Source: Gordionus sp. m RMFG-2023
Lineage: Eukaryota > Nematomorpha > Gordioida > Chordodea > Parachordodidae
Reading direction: 5' to 3'
Assembly (NCBI RefSeq): GCF_954871325.1
Contig: NC_088776.1
Span: 23,856,508-23,920,507, forward strand
DNA length: 64,000 nt
The notes under the pieces are model-generated. The model was not told the origin of the DNA. It saw only the letters and a list, made by a program, of their open reading frames with translations, and made no database searches. Every line of letters begins with the position of its first letter. The first letter of the stretch is position 1. The position numbers and the translations under genes were made by a program. Of the stretch, positions 27,701-42,700 are shown in pieces.

Positions 27701-30700
27701 TCTTCTCTATATATTAAAAAATGGCAGAGGAGTCACATGTCTGCCTATGATAACCAATCAAGAAAACTTTCGATTAAGGTTATTAGGAATATTGGAAAAG
27801 ATTAGCTATAGCAAATTGTATATACATTGTTTCTGTTTGAATTATATTGTGTATTATATTATAATTATTTTTATATAATTATGAAATCCATTTTTTTTAA
27901 AAAGTTTTTTATGTAAACTGGCAATATATATTTTTACAATATATTTCAATTTTTATATAAAATATTTTATATGAAATACTTCAATATAAAATAATTTCGT
28001 TTCAAATTCATGGGAAAAAAATATACCCTCCTTAGTTTATACTATTTACTATTAAAGCATGACCTTACCTTTTTAGAGTGTAACGCGCCATCATGTGACG
28101 TCCCTGTGCCAAATACTAATGAAATCATATTTAAAATTAGTTCAATCACAAAGGAAGTTGCATATATTTTTTAATACCTTGGCGAAAAATGGCGCGATTA
28201 AGATTTTAGCCAATAGTATAATGTAAGCTTCGAGATTTGGCAAATAGATGTTCATACATTTTTGCCACCTATACTTGGCTATTTATAAGCAATATTTCAT
28301 TAAAATATTTTCATGTATTAATCCATAACATTTTAATTTTTCAAATATAATTTATATTAGAGATCTGCAAAGTTAGGCCCGGCTCGTACGCGACCCGAAC
28401 GGACTTCGGGCCGAGCTCAATTTTATTTAAAATAATCGGGTTTGGGCCGGGCCTAATATTTTTAAAAAAATTTCGAGCCGGGTCGAATCGGACCTTGGAA
28501 ATTTTATTAAATATATCTAAATTTATCAATTTTATATTAAATTTATTATGTAAAATAAAAATTTTTGATTTAATTTATTGAAACTAAACGCTATATAACA
28601 TATGTCTTTTATTTTAAGTAATTATAATAATTAATTTCTATATTTAAATAAATTCGGGCCTGGCCGGGCCAGTAAATTTTTTTAAAATAAATTTAGGGTT
28701 CGGGCCGGGCCGGCAAAACTTTTTAAAAAAATTTCGGGCCGGGCCGGGCTTGAAAAATTAGGCCCGATGCAGATCACTATATATATTAAAAATTCGGATA
28801 TTTTTTTCTAAAAGTTATTTGTTATATACGTATATAGATTTTTTAAAAGGTAATTTTTTGAACAAAATAAAAAAAAATTTCACATATTAATTTATAGTGA
28901 TAGCTCTTTTAGCCGTTTTAGTCAAATCCAAAAATAGCGAAATCAAATTTTTAGCAGAAAAATATCCTCAGTCTCGGGATTATATACATTTATAATTTAT
29001 AACAGCACTTTGTGCAATAAATTACATTTCGAATTTATATTTAATAAATTTACAGATTATTTAGATCTTAGTAATGTCAATTTTTTAGTCACCAGCCCTG
29101 GTAAATTTTATATCTTAAATAACTTCAAGATGAAATTTAGAATTGTTATAAAAATTATCCTTCCCCCCCCCCCTATTGCAAAAAAACAAATTCCTTACTA
29201 TGCGGCTGTGTGCCCTCACCGCAAATTTTATGAATACAGCACTTATTATAAGTAAGTAATATTATATAATTTTAAATTTTAATTATATAAATCAGGAAAA
29301 AATGTAGGTTTTGTAAATAATGTCAATCGTTACTTTTAAAATAAAACACTGTTATTTATTTTTAAATGAAATGTGCAGAAATTATCAGATTTTACACTTG
29401 TACAATAAACACAAAATTCTAAAAAGCTTAAAGAAAAATTAAATTTAAAATCTGGAGTGCAACCAACTTAAAAAAAATTATATAAATAAAAAAAATTATA
29501 ATATTATTTAAAATTATGATTGTTTCATCCCTGGTGGATAAATATATCATTTAAGGATAATATACTCATTCATTTATTAATATAAAACAAAAAGGATAGC
29601 AAGCAATATATTGTAAATTTTATTTTTTGGCAATACTAAGTAGCTAAAAAATATTTTGTCTGCCAAAATCAGATCAGTATTTTTTTAAGAAAAATTTATT
29701 ATTAAATCATCGAATTTTTTTATTTATGTAATTTGGCAGATAAGGTTTCTTCTTTCTCATGTAAAAGTTTTATTTTTTAATCTAATGATACTTTAAGGCT
29801 AATCTTAATATCATGTAAGAAAAATAATAAAGTTTTAATGCAAAATCACTGACAGCTACTTATACAATCTTCCAAGTCCAATCGAACTCGATCTCTATTT
29901 TTTTGTAATCGAATCGGAAATTGCTCTAAATATAATTATTCTGACCAGGTCGAAATTTTATTTTCAAAAATGGTCGAGTCAATAGACCATAAATACCTCG
30001 AATAGGAACAAACCTTAAAAAAGTCCATTTTAGAGCTCTAAACCCAAACGAGCGTAATTTCAAACATGATTTGTATCTGTTAAACCATTAAATTTCATAA
30101 ATTTTTACATATTCCAAGTCCAAACTCTCATCCAAATTCCAACATTATTCGTTTCTGAAAAACTTCCATGTGTTTTTATAGACATTACTTTTTAAAATTT
30201 GATTCACGTAAAATTTCTAATAACGCCCGGTTATTTTTTTTTAAAACCAATAACGCCCAATCACCGGTTAAATTTAAAACTTTATTCACAATAATGGCGT
30301 AAACCACCGCGACGTGATAGGTTGCGATTTTTAAGTCCTGCGCCCACCGCTAGAACCTAACTCGTATTTTTAAGTCTAAATAGATGATCTGAGAACCAAA
30401 ATTAAGTCGAGCTAAGACGCGGCGTAACAAATGATTTAGGCATAAATATTTGAATATAACTATTATAAATTATAGCATACATTAAAATTAAATTAATTGT
30501 GAAAAAAATTCTCATTTAAATTAATGAATAATGAAAATAACTTTTTTTGATATACTTACATATATTAAGCGATCGATATATTTAATAAATAACTGAAATG
30601 GGCATATTTAGATAGTTAAGTGTATCGAATAATCTCATATAGTTAACTATCGCTATAATTATCTAAATTTTATGTTTACTTGGAGATTAACGCACCCGCA

Positions 30701-33700
30701 AATGACAATCTCAAAGTTAAAAAAATGAATAAAACATAATGAGAACATTATGAAGAGGCGAGAGCACGCCTATAACTTTTTATATCTGAGATGAAAAAAA
30801 ATTGAGGATGCTTCAATCAAAAAAATTGATTTTTAGCTCAAAAGCTATAAACGATATGACAGTGGAATGAAATATGTAAAAAAAATTTAACACAAATTAA
30901 TGAAGTCAAAACTCAAAACTAATGAAAATTATGTAAATAATATGTAAAATTATTTTTTAAATTAATATAATTAACTATTTATTTTAGCACAAAAAAAGTG
31001 TTTATAAAGTAAAATTTATATCATATTTTTAATTATTATATTCCATGCCATGTGGGTTATTCTTAATAAACAGGTAAAAATAAATAATTTAATATCGTGT
31101 AAAATTGTAAGTAGTAGGGCAACTAAAAAAATAAATCAAATAAAAAATTGATATATTTATAATTAGTAGAATTTTAAATATAATTCTATGTTAATTAAAT
31201 CATCATATAAAATTAATTTAAATTAAAGTTTTAAATTTAACACAAGTTACAGCTTAAAAATATTGATTGTACACTCCGTAGGCCTAAAAGTGAATCGTTT
31301 TTTTTCAACTGGTCTAAATATAAAAAAATACCAATTTATCAGACAAAAATGATAGTTGCTAGCAATACCGCTAGCTATGATGCCAACAAATTATTTCATT
31401 CTTTCCTTTTATAATAATAAAAATTTAATTTTAGAACCATGATTGGTAAATTATTTTATTAAACTTTTTTATGAAATATAGATCTCAATAAGTCAGAGCT
31501 AAAAGAACGTAACAATTACTTTAATTCAAAGGAAAAATAAACTGCGATCCATTTGAAGATAAAATAATCATTATTTTCATATATTATTATATAATGTGTA
31601 TAACATTCTAATTCCAAACCTTTTTAAGCAAGAACTATTTGTAACAAAATTTTACTATCTTTCCCTTATATATTATAATAATGGGAAATGCTATTCATAA
31701 TATTATAAATAAAAGTAACTTAAATAAATGAAGATCCCACTTTATCTTGTAATAAAGTCATGAAGCTTATTTTTATTTTGAAAAATAAAACTTGGGGAAA
31801 TTATAAAACACAATAATATACTATAAAACAAATAAATAAAACACAAAATCAAACGAATTTCAAGGTTTAATTATGATATTTTTTATTTGAAAGAGATGGG
31901 AATTAAGATTATCCTGTTTTAAATGGTTTTTCCCCTCGTTTAAATTGTGTTTTTGTTGTAATTTTTTATGTTATTTATATATAAGTCATTAGTTTTAAAT
32001 TCTGTATAATATATTTTATCTACCGTGAAACTGCTAAAATTAGGACCGCGTTCGGTTCTGGATTGGTTCAAAGGGAAAAAAGAAGGGTTCTGAAATTTTT
32101 TTGAACCAGGATATGAGTTCCAGTAAATTTCATAAGAGTTCTCAACATTAAAATAGACTTCGATAAGAATTAAATATTCATACCAAGAATTACGTTTAAG
32201 CTCAAAAGTTTCCTCTGCCTTGAAATCTTATCTCGAATGGATTGGGCCATTTGATTAATATTTCGGGATGCATTTTCTTTGTTCATAACATAGTTGCCAG
32301 ATAAAAGGGGATATATATATTTAGTGTTTGCAATGGTCCAGTCGGACCGACGGTCCGGTCTAAGGCGGTCTCACCAGACTCTTGGGTCCCATGAGATGGT
32401 CCGGTCGGACAATACGGTCCGATAGTTCGGTCCGGTCCGACCGTAGACCGATTAAAGAAGATAAAAATTTACTATACTACGATTTTAATGTGCATGTACA
32501 TGAACACATAAAACATGATTATTTAATGCCTAACACTTTATAATATCTCATTCACCTTTTACTTTTTATATTCTTCCGTTTCATTCAATTCAATTCATTC
32601 GTCATCAAGTAATTTAATTTAGTAGGGTAGGTAGGTGGTATTATATTTTTATTTTTAGAAATGGATATTTAAATCATAGAAGTTGATAATACTATTGAAC
32701 CACCACACTCTTCAGGGGGTGAAAGAATGACTATTGATGTAAATGAAAAAAATCCATCAAATTCTTTACATAATGTTAAAGAATTATATATTTTAAAAAG
32801 GATAATGCTGGGAAAACATGTAAAATATGTCTACAAATAAAATATTTTCCAATTCTTCAAGCACAAGTAAATTAATCATATATATGGAGCTCAATAAATA
32901 TATGAATAAAAACTTCATCAAATAAATATATTTATAGTTATGATTAGGACTGGGAACCAAAATTAAAAACCCAAGATTAACGAAATATTATTGGTATTAG
33001 GTTTAAATTATTGCTATTGGTTTAAATAATATTTTCTATTATTTGTATTAATATTGGTTTAGATTCAAAAAAAGAATAGAAATAAGAGAATAACCAAGGA
33101 TCGGCTCATGGGAACTGGGACATCAGCAGAGAAAGATGATATATACTTATCTGAATTTTATATCCGATTAATTCCAACATACTAGATTGGTGGAAGGGAA
33201 TCATTATCGATTTCCAATTCTAGCCAAAGTAGAATGGACTACAGCAAGCTACATCTGTAGCATGTGAACGGATCTTTTCTAAAGCTAATGATAAAATGCA
33301 AAAAAACGAAATAGAATGAATCCGTTCAATCAATAATGACACTTGAATCATGAATAAAAAATAGAATAATTTTTGATTTTTTAGAAAATAATTAAAATAT
33401 TTATTTATATTTTATAACCAAATATCTATCGCATTATATATATCAAAAAAATAATAATTTTGTATTTTAATATTCTTTTGAAATATTAGGCATTTGTATT
33501 GTATTTGTATAATATAATAAAAATGATTTGATGATATAATTAAAATATTGGTAATTTAACACTTTTCATTTTTAATAAATTTAATGCAGAATAAAACTTT
33601 TGTAGCTTGATAAAAAAAAATTTAGATGGGACCGACCGGACCGATGGTCCCACGGTTCGGTCTCACTTGACTTAACAGTCCATCGGTCCGGTCTCATTTT

Positions 33701-36700
33701 CGAAAAAAGGGACCGGACTGTTGCAAACAATATATATATGAATCCCGGAAAAAAACCCCCGGAAAAAACTACCAGAAAAAAACCCCCGAAACAAAACTAC
33801 AAACAAAAAAACTCCCGGAAAACAAATTCCCAGGAAAATCGAAAAAAAACCCCCGGAAAATAAATCCCCAAGAAAATCGGAAAAAAATTCCCGGAATAAA
33901 TCCCTGGATTTTTTTTTCATATTCATAGAATTTACCTAAGAACCAATAATATAGGTATATTTTTATTTGGATTAAAATGGATATACTCATTTTAAAATGC
34001 ATAGATAAATTAGTATTTTAGAAAAAAATATTATAAAAATATTTAGGTCCTAATTCATTATTTAAAGATTACTCATACCTTCCATAAAAAATGCTTAAGC
34101 AAGATAGTTCAAATTGGTACTGGGAAAAAATACCATAGTAAAATAACCCATATATTTCATTTAAAGATTATTTGGTATTAATAGATATAAAATCCATTCT
34201 TAATTACGATATTAAGTAGAATAAATTTGACAAAATTTTGTAATAAAATATATTCATTTTATTGGTAAATTATGATTATGTATATACAAATTTAATAATT
34301 TAGAATAATAATTATATTTTGACATCGAATATTGAAGGAAATCGCTCTTATAAAATCTGGAAGGCTTCGCACCCCATCACAGTATTCCCCGCAAAGTTTC
34401 TTTAACCAAATCTGGGTATTCTAACTCTTCAATTTTGTTTTCGGTGTCCTATCTACATGTCATCGAAGTTTGGTTTCATCGGTAGCCACCTCGCATTTCA
34501 TTTTTTTTAATCAATGCCCAGATTGATGGGTGTTTATTCCCAACCAGATTAGAAAAACGATGATTCCAACCTTCGCAATGAGTTATTTGTGCGTTTTTCG
34601 TCGGATAGAGTGCTCTGATTCACATTTCAAGTTTCTGGAGGAAATCGGGTCTTAATTCGACGTGTTTGAAATTGAGAATTGCTTCTTGTGACAAATTCTA
34701 TAAAAATGGAAATAAAAATCCTGGGATTTTTTTTCCTGGGGGTTTATATTCCGGGTTTTTTTTTCCTATTACATATATATATATGTTTTTTTTGATATTC
34801 ACAAATGATTAGATATCATATTAATTAAGTTTATTGCAAAGAGAAGTTTGAATATAGACCTTTTTAACATTCCTTCCTGATATTTTGATATTTCTTTTAT
34901 ATAATCAAAATTAAATGTTAAATGAATGTGTGTCTGACAATTAACTAACAAGGCAATCAAAATTTAAAATATCGTAAATCTTGCTCAAAGTATTTGAATA
35001 TATGATTTTTACTATAAAATGTAATAAAACCCATCTTGAACTAGGTTCTGTAGGAGGAAAATAGCAGGGTTGGATTCACAACCTTGGATAGACCACAAAC
35101 TGCGCTTATTTTTATTTTTAAGAAATTTGCTTAAATTTTTATTTTGGCAGATAAAGTATTTTATTAGAAAGATGCACTGCTAATACTTTTTATTTTAACA
35201 GATACCAGTGCCCTAAATTTTTTTAAAAAATTGGCCTACTTTATGGCGATGAATTCTACAAGATCTCCAGGCTCGCATTATATTATTTTGTCTAAAATCC
35301 TAATCGGATTGTTTAAAAAATTTAAGCTTGAATCCGGTTTTTTGAGGGCTTTCATGGACTTTTTTCTTATTAGTTTATGTTTGTTGTCTATTAAAGATAC
35401 CATTTCATCTATTATTGGTTTTAAAATATATAATTTATCATAGTAAAAAGTTGTGGAAAACATTTCTCTCAATTGTATAAATATAAAGATTAGCATCAGG
35501 CTTATATTTTCCCCAGAATAAAAATATTTTTATTGATCAGGTTAATGCTTTTTCTCCCATATATTTTATCATAGGTGTTCGAACAGTGGTTTCTTTTCAT
35601 TTTTATTTTATAAATTGCACTTAAGCAATGGAATTCTGCTGTGCGCCGTAATTTTTTCAAGTCCAATTGAATTGGATTGGAGAAAAATTAGTGAAATGAA
35701 TTATAATTTATTTAAGTAAAAAGCATCAAAAATTACAAGTGATACTGATATTATAAAATTACATTTCTATTGGCGCTTTTGAAATTTGGATTAAAGAAAG
35801 TATTAGAAATATAAAGTAATGGTTTGATGTTAAACTTTTAAAAAAAAATACTTCAGCAATTTCTAATCAAATTCTAAATTTTTACTAGTAAAATTATAAT
35901 ATGTTAAAAATTGTTAAACCTAACCCGAACCTATCTTTAAATATTTTTTAGTTTCGGGTTCAAATCAGATAATTAAAATGGTTTTGGTTTAGGGTCTACT
36001 CACCAAAAACGGGTCTGACCGGATTTATGGTTCAGGATCAATCCCTGATTTCACTCAAAGCAACGATATAAATTAAAGTTAGGTTTTAAATTCGTAATTA
36101 TAAAAAAAAGTGTATGCCATTTATTTTCATACATATTTAAATATTTATCTAATATGGCTATTTATCGACCGAGATTACATAATAAGGTTCATCTATAAGG
36201 TTCATTTCTTCTAGCCCTTATAGGATTTTAATTAAATATATAAATCGATCTAAAATAATTAAGATATTATTATAATAAGGTTTATTTTTCAATTATGTAA
36301 ATATAATACTTAATCTCTCAATGGTTTCTTTTTATTTGAATGTTTTTAAAATTATTCTTAATAGAGATTAAGGCATTTTTATATCTAAAATAATAGGGTT
36401 TTTTTTTTACAAAAACCAATGATTGTTGTTCAATTTTTAGGTTTTTATTTTAATACTATATTTTCAAATTCGATTTTTAAAAAATATACGATCCCATCGA
36501 AAAATTATTCGTTCGTAATCGATTCGGAATATATATAAAAATTTGGCGAATAATAAATTAACATTATGATAAATAATACATTAAAACGAATTTTATGCAA
36601 AAATTAATATTTCATACTAGAGAGCTACACCCGACTCAACTCAGGGACCCCAAAGTCATAAAATTGTGATAATTTTTATTTTGGGTTGGGGGGGGGGGGA

Positions 36701-39700
36701 ATTATCTTTCAGGTAGGAAGAGTTGGGAAATATTTTAGTTGTGATTTTGAATTTAACGAGTGACATAAATAAATCCGGATTTGATTGTATTTAATTTTAG
36801 ATTATTTCTTATAATATACTACAAAAAAAATTTGGGGGAAAACTTGTTTTATATTCTGATTTTTGGGTCTAGTTGGGAATATAAAATCAATTTTATGCGA
36901 GTTGTTGGGTCTGGTGGGGAAAATGCTTTTCTTCCTACTGGTTGGCTCGATAAAAATTTCAAACCTTAATTTTAATAAAATTATTACTTAAATATCTATC
37001 ATAAATGGATAGTGACCCCGATGATCCAGTTGGTAAAATGTCCTCCTCAAACAATATAAATAGGGTAGAGATAGTGAAAAAGCTATCTATATTTAATAAG
37101 CATTATAAAACTCAAAGGAAAAAAATGAACAACATTGTTTATCAATGTTCCATTTACACCTTTATAAAAAAAAAGAGTTGCAATAAAATTCTTATTTGCA
37201 TAGAAACTTTATTTATAAAAGCTCATTTAAAAATAATTTGCTAAAACTCTTTAAAAATGATAACCTATAGAAATAGCAAAGGATTTTAAAGATTTTATAA
37301 ATGATCTTAATTCATCGAAGTCAGTATACTTCAAAAATCTTAAATTGTATGCTGCATAATTACAGGAAAAAAAGAATAGTTGGTAAAGAAAATAATATCC
37401 AAAAATAATATTCATATCAATTTTTTTAGCTGATTTTGGACTAGTTCAACTCAGGCATTTTAGGGTTAATAGCTAGTTTTTTTTGATGAATTTTAACCTG
37501 AAATAACATAATAGTACAATAAAAACTTTCAAAGAATTATAATATTTAAAAAACTGAATTATTCGAATTGAATACAAATGGTGGTCATTATTTACTACGA
37601 ACAGATAGTAAATCTTCGATTCGTTTAAGATAGCTGAACACAAATAATACGCTATTCCATTTGAATTCGTTTTTGAAGAGGTCTAGTTTATGATAGTACA
37701 GTGGGATAATCAGCAAAAGGTTTACTCTATAGGCGCTTATCGAAAAAGAGTCACTATAAACTGAGGAGAAATTTAAATTCCCAATTTCCCCAAGTTTTTC
37801 GGTGAAAAACTCGAGGTTGATGTTAGGCGAAAAATAGGTGTTGGAATCAGTTAAAAATAAGTTGATTGATTAAATGTGATAGTATAATGAGAGGATTGAA
37901 ATTTATTTTCTTTTCCAACATAAAAATAAAAATATTTAAGATGATAAGAAGATGAAATCAGAACGAGCGAAATAAAAAAACTTATAAATATATACTTAAT
38001 GATTTATTTCAAGTTCAATCGATTGCAAAAAGAAAATAATATTTATTATTAAATTTTAATTCATTTTAATTAATTTAATCAATATTTTTTTATGATACTA
38101 TAACTATTATAATTAATAAGTTAATATCACGTTGTCTACCCTAATTTAGTTTGGCTTATTTTTAATAATGGAATTCTTCATTATGAATATACTACGTTAT
38201 TCGATTAGAAATTATTGAATATTGGAGGTTTAGATTATAAAAAAAAATTTAATTGTAATAAAATCATAAAGAACTGGGGAAATGTCTAAAAATAGAAGGT
38301 TTTAAGTAATTATTATTAATTTGACGATTTAAAAGTTTTTTTTTAAAAAATAGGTTAAGGTTTATAAGTTTTCGATTTTTATCGAGAGGGTTGGGATGCA
38401 ATTTATTTTAAGGAACAAATCAGGTGGGAAATTATTGGAATCTATAGGGAGTGACGTGTTATGTGAAGTTATTTCATATTCTATTTAAATTCTTGTCGAT
38501 GTCTAGATACGGCCGGGTAACGATTACCGGTGCATCTTTGATTTAAACTAATGTTAGGCCACTCTACTAAGTAAATAAAAAACCGTCATGCGACGTAAAG
38601 ATGGCCATCGAAATGGCAAATATTTTGGATTCAATGGCGATCTTTCTACAAGTCATAATGTCTTAAGTATTCTTCTTCACACAAGAGACAATACATACAA
38701 AAAATACTTTCGCAAATATAGATCAATTCCTATGAAATTCAAAATTATATTTTTTGGAATTATAAGTGATTTTTCATTTTGTATAATTAAATAATTTACA
38801 CCAACCAATTTTACCCCCATTTTTTTTTAAAAAAAAATTCATATCCTAATGGGAAATGTTTGTTTAACCCGTTAATTATTTTAAAATAATCATTTCAATA
38901 ACCCTATACATTAATATTAAATTACATTTAACGAAAAATAAACCAAAAAATATACCAAAATTTGGTTTGAAAATAATATATTGAAAAAAAGAGAAATCGA
39001 GTTATGATGTAATGTTAATCATTTTTAACGAATTTGCAATTAAGTCTTGTAATAGTATAAAATGGGTTCATCAATATTATATCTAGTCTCATTATAAATG
39101 GGTTCACATTCCAGCATTAGAGGTAGGCTTGGACAGGTCGGCAAAAATATTTTTAGAACAGGCAGGACTTGTGCAAATTTTACATTTCGTAAAAAGATTA
39201 AAGCTAAATTAATTTTTCCTTTATATAAAAATATTATGACACCGGACTGGACAACTTTTACAAATATTATTTTATGAGCTGGGCTAAAAAATCATTTCAT
39301 ATTTACATAAACGTACTTTTACTTTTTTCTTAACTAAATATTTAAAAAACAACTAATGATTTAGATGCTATTTTAATAGTTTATCTTTATAACGATTAAA
39401 ATTTTATCAGTGCAATAAATAAAAACATGATCTTTTGATTGGATAGATCTAATGATTTTATATAAGATATAACAATTCATTTTAATTCAAAATAATTAAT
39501 AACAAACCTATATTATTGGGTAAATCTGTAATGTGTAAAGTTTTCCGAATTTCCACGCTTCAAGATAAAAGATTGTTTTAAAATGATATAGTCCATTCAA
39601 ATAAAGCGCACTGTAAAATTTAAAAACCCATGTTAAATTTATTATAACCCAATAGAGAAACGTTGAGTACTCTTCTCCTTTCCACAATATTAAATATCCT

Positions 39701-42700
39701 TGAGTAGGATAATAATAAACTATTTTCAGACCTGGCAATATTTTAATTACTAAACAATTTCCAAAAGATAAATTATTTAACCTACCGAACATATTAATTT
39801 TAAAATGAGGTCTATCTAAAATTTATATTTTACATTATATTAAATTTATAAATCAATAATATCTAAAATAGACAATATTACAAAAATGACAATGAGTGAT
39901 TGTGAGATATATAAAATTTAATGTGTAACGATGCCACTTTTTTCATATATATAAATATTGAATACAGACATCTTAAGGTGTTTAAATATAACCTTCCTAA
40001 AATTATTGTAATTTTTTATTAGACATGCAGCGACAAAGCTTTTCGGAAGCTATGTGATATTGACCATATCAAGTTGAAATAGGCCGATCATCGATATCAG
40101 CGGTTCCAATTTTTAATAATAAAATTATTAGAAAATTTTATAATCATCTAAAATATATACTGTTGAGGTACTGATAAACCTCAACATAAATAAGTATCTT
40201 TAACATATACCAATTTATAAATGATATTTTAAAAAAAAAGAATAATCATTTTTTTTTAATTTCTATCATTCATTATTTTACCTTGTATCAATAATCATAG
40301 ATACTTTTTTTACCCGCCATTTATATATATGAAATGGGACCAGCCAATTTAAATGATTTATAAATGATATCGATTAATAGTAATATTAATAAAAATTTAT
40401 AAAGCAGGCAATGGTATAAAGTGAAAAAATATTCTTAGCAATTATACTTCTATTTTATACATGGTATCTCAATAAGAGAAAAGGAAACATAAAATAAATC
40501 AAAATTTTGAAAATTGTACACGATATGTTAAGGCCAGGAAACAGTTAAAATTTTTCAATTTAATTATTTTTTTCGAGCGAAAATAGATTTGTTGCGAAAT
40601 AAATTGCGCAATTATTTTGCTTAACTATTAGCAGTACTTTACACAATTTTTTTTTTTAACTTTTGGGAATAAAAATCACGCAATTCTAATTCCTTGTTAA
40701 GAAGTAGGTGGTAATGATAAAACAAAAAAAATATTGGTTTTGGCTAATACATAAAAATATTAATCAATATTGATAATTACCTTCTTTACCATTATAAATA
40801 CAATAGACAATATCACAAAAGAAAAGATGTTATTGAATGAATTTCAAATTTCGATTCAATTTTAAACAGAAAAATTTTATGTTTTGTTGATATAAAAAAT
40901 ATAATTAAAAATGAATATTATAATTATTTTGTAAGGCCGTGCCGGGCCCATCCGAGAAATTATAAAATCGAAACTATTATTTATGAAAATGGTCTGATCC
41001 AACTTAAAATAAGGTCCAAGTCCTGTCTAAAAAAAAAATCTTTGTATGTGTCTGACCCGAATAAAAAAAAATTTGAAATCAAAGCGCGCCTAATTTTCTT
41101 ATCTACTACATATAAAAATCTTGGTTGATATAGCGATAATTATTTCCCGATTTCAAATGCCGTATCGAAATTTTTCTAGGTTAGATATAATATATTATAT
41201 ATATATCAAAGAAGTTGATCGGCCTAAAAAATGGTTTTTTTTAAACAAAAATTTCTCAAGCAGATTGAGCCGTAATTATTTTATTTAAAAAATTTATACA
41301 AAATATAATAGAGTAAAAGTTATTCGTTTTTTAATGGATGCTGTGATTTAAAGGATTAGAGATAAAAAGGACATGGAGTGTAGTGTAGAACAGTAGTTCG
41401 ATCCTAGTCAGGACTACTTTTTTCTGATATCTTGGAGGAGTAAGGTTAAAAAAATTGAATAGGGTTACAAATATATATATATAAATGACAATAAAATTTA
41501 GTCATTGTTTAGTAAATTGCTATATGGTAACCAAATCGTCTTTGCGTTGCGATATTACATTTTAAAAAAGTCTCCTTTGCTGTCGTAAAAGAATGTAAAA
41601 ATTAGTAGAGTCCCTGTCAAATCTAATTTCAGTCTGAGTCAGCCCGAAGCCCGTGGTTAAAAATCTTTAGACACGGGCTGATGCGGCCTAACTTCATTAT
41701 AAATGGAATTAGGAAATATTTCAAACAAAAAAAATTGTTTTATCATCTAAGTTTAATCACATTAAATTTGAATATCAACAATGATTCTGATAATTTTTAT
41801 GTTAGTCTGTATCTTTTTCGATTTATTACAAAATAATATGATAATAAAGCATTTAGTGAATTAAATAAAACTGATTTAAACCAATTTCCAATTTGATTCA
41901 AAAAATAATAGACATGTTCTTTTCTTTCATTGATTTTTTGTTGACTACTTCTAATTATTCGTTTCCATCTCAACTTTCTTTAAAACTTTTATTATTTTTT
42001 TTATTAATTATCATATTCAATCAGGGAAAAAGGAAAATGGATATTTAAAATTTGAGCCCCGGGTCAGGACAATATTTTATTTATCATGTCCTGCCCGTTG
42101 CGGGCCAACCCTGCAAAACTCGAATACCTGTTTTAAATTTCATATATTATCTAATATAAAGCAATTTCGATGTTTTTAAAACACTCTATTTAAAAAATTA
42201 AGTGTTGGTAGTCTCGAATCGGGCGGATACTTCGACTCGATATTGGCGTACCTCCGATATAAAATATATTCGGATGCCAATTCTGTATTTTTAAAATATA
42301 TAAGTTAACGATAAAATCCTAAACAATAATTATTCTGCAAAATAAATATGAAATTAAAGATTAACATACAAATCCTAAAATTGGTGACTTCTATTTTGTC
42401 ATTACTTTTCGCATATACCTGAGATTAGGTTGATTAAACTTTGATTGTTATTGTTAGCAATACAATATGCCATAAGCATATAAAAAGTATGAATACAAAT
42501 ATAAACTTCCTTAATAACCATGTATAATTATTAATATATAAAATTATGTTATCTTCCTAAATAAAAATATGGAATGGCATTATCGTTATTATTTCTACAG
42601 ATAAAGTATTTCGTTTATGTACAATAGTTTCGTAATCAATTTTTTTTTAAAAGATACGTTGTTTCTTTTTTTTAATATAAATCCTGACTATATCAACTAC

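Noticed and set aside
28363-28787. 8-bp target duplication of the GC-rich MITE
   Set aside because: Flanks ATTTATAT and TATATATT are merely AT-rich and do not match in order.
33672-34002. Two minus-strand ORFs rich in FSGxFF repeats
   Set aside because: They are direct translations of CCCGGAAAAA-type repeats at a MULE-like element end, with no start context or domain.
35231-37244. Several short ORFs on both strands
   Set aside because: Overlapping opposed frames of low complexity; no conserved motif, no element ends around them.
39508-39792. 94-codon minus ORF, aromatic and hydrophobic
   Set aside because: No domain or relative recognised, and it sits in AMN1 intron 1 in AT-rich DNA. A codon-bias test or transcript evidence would be needed.
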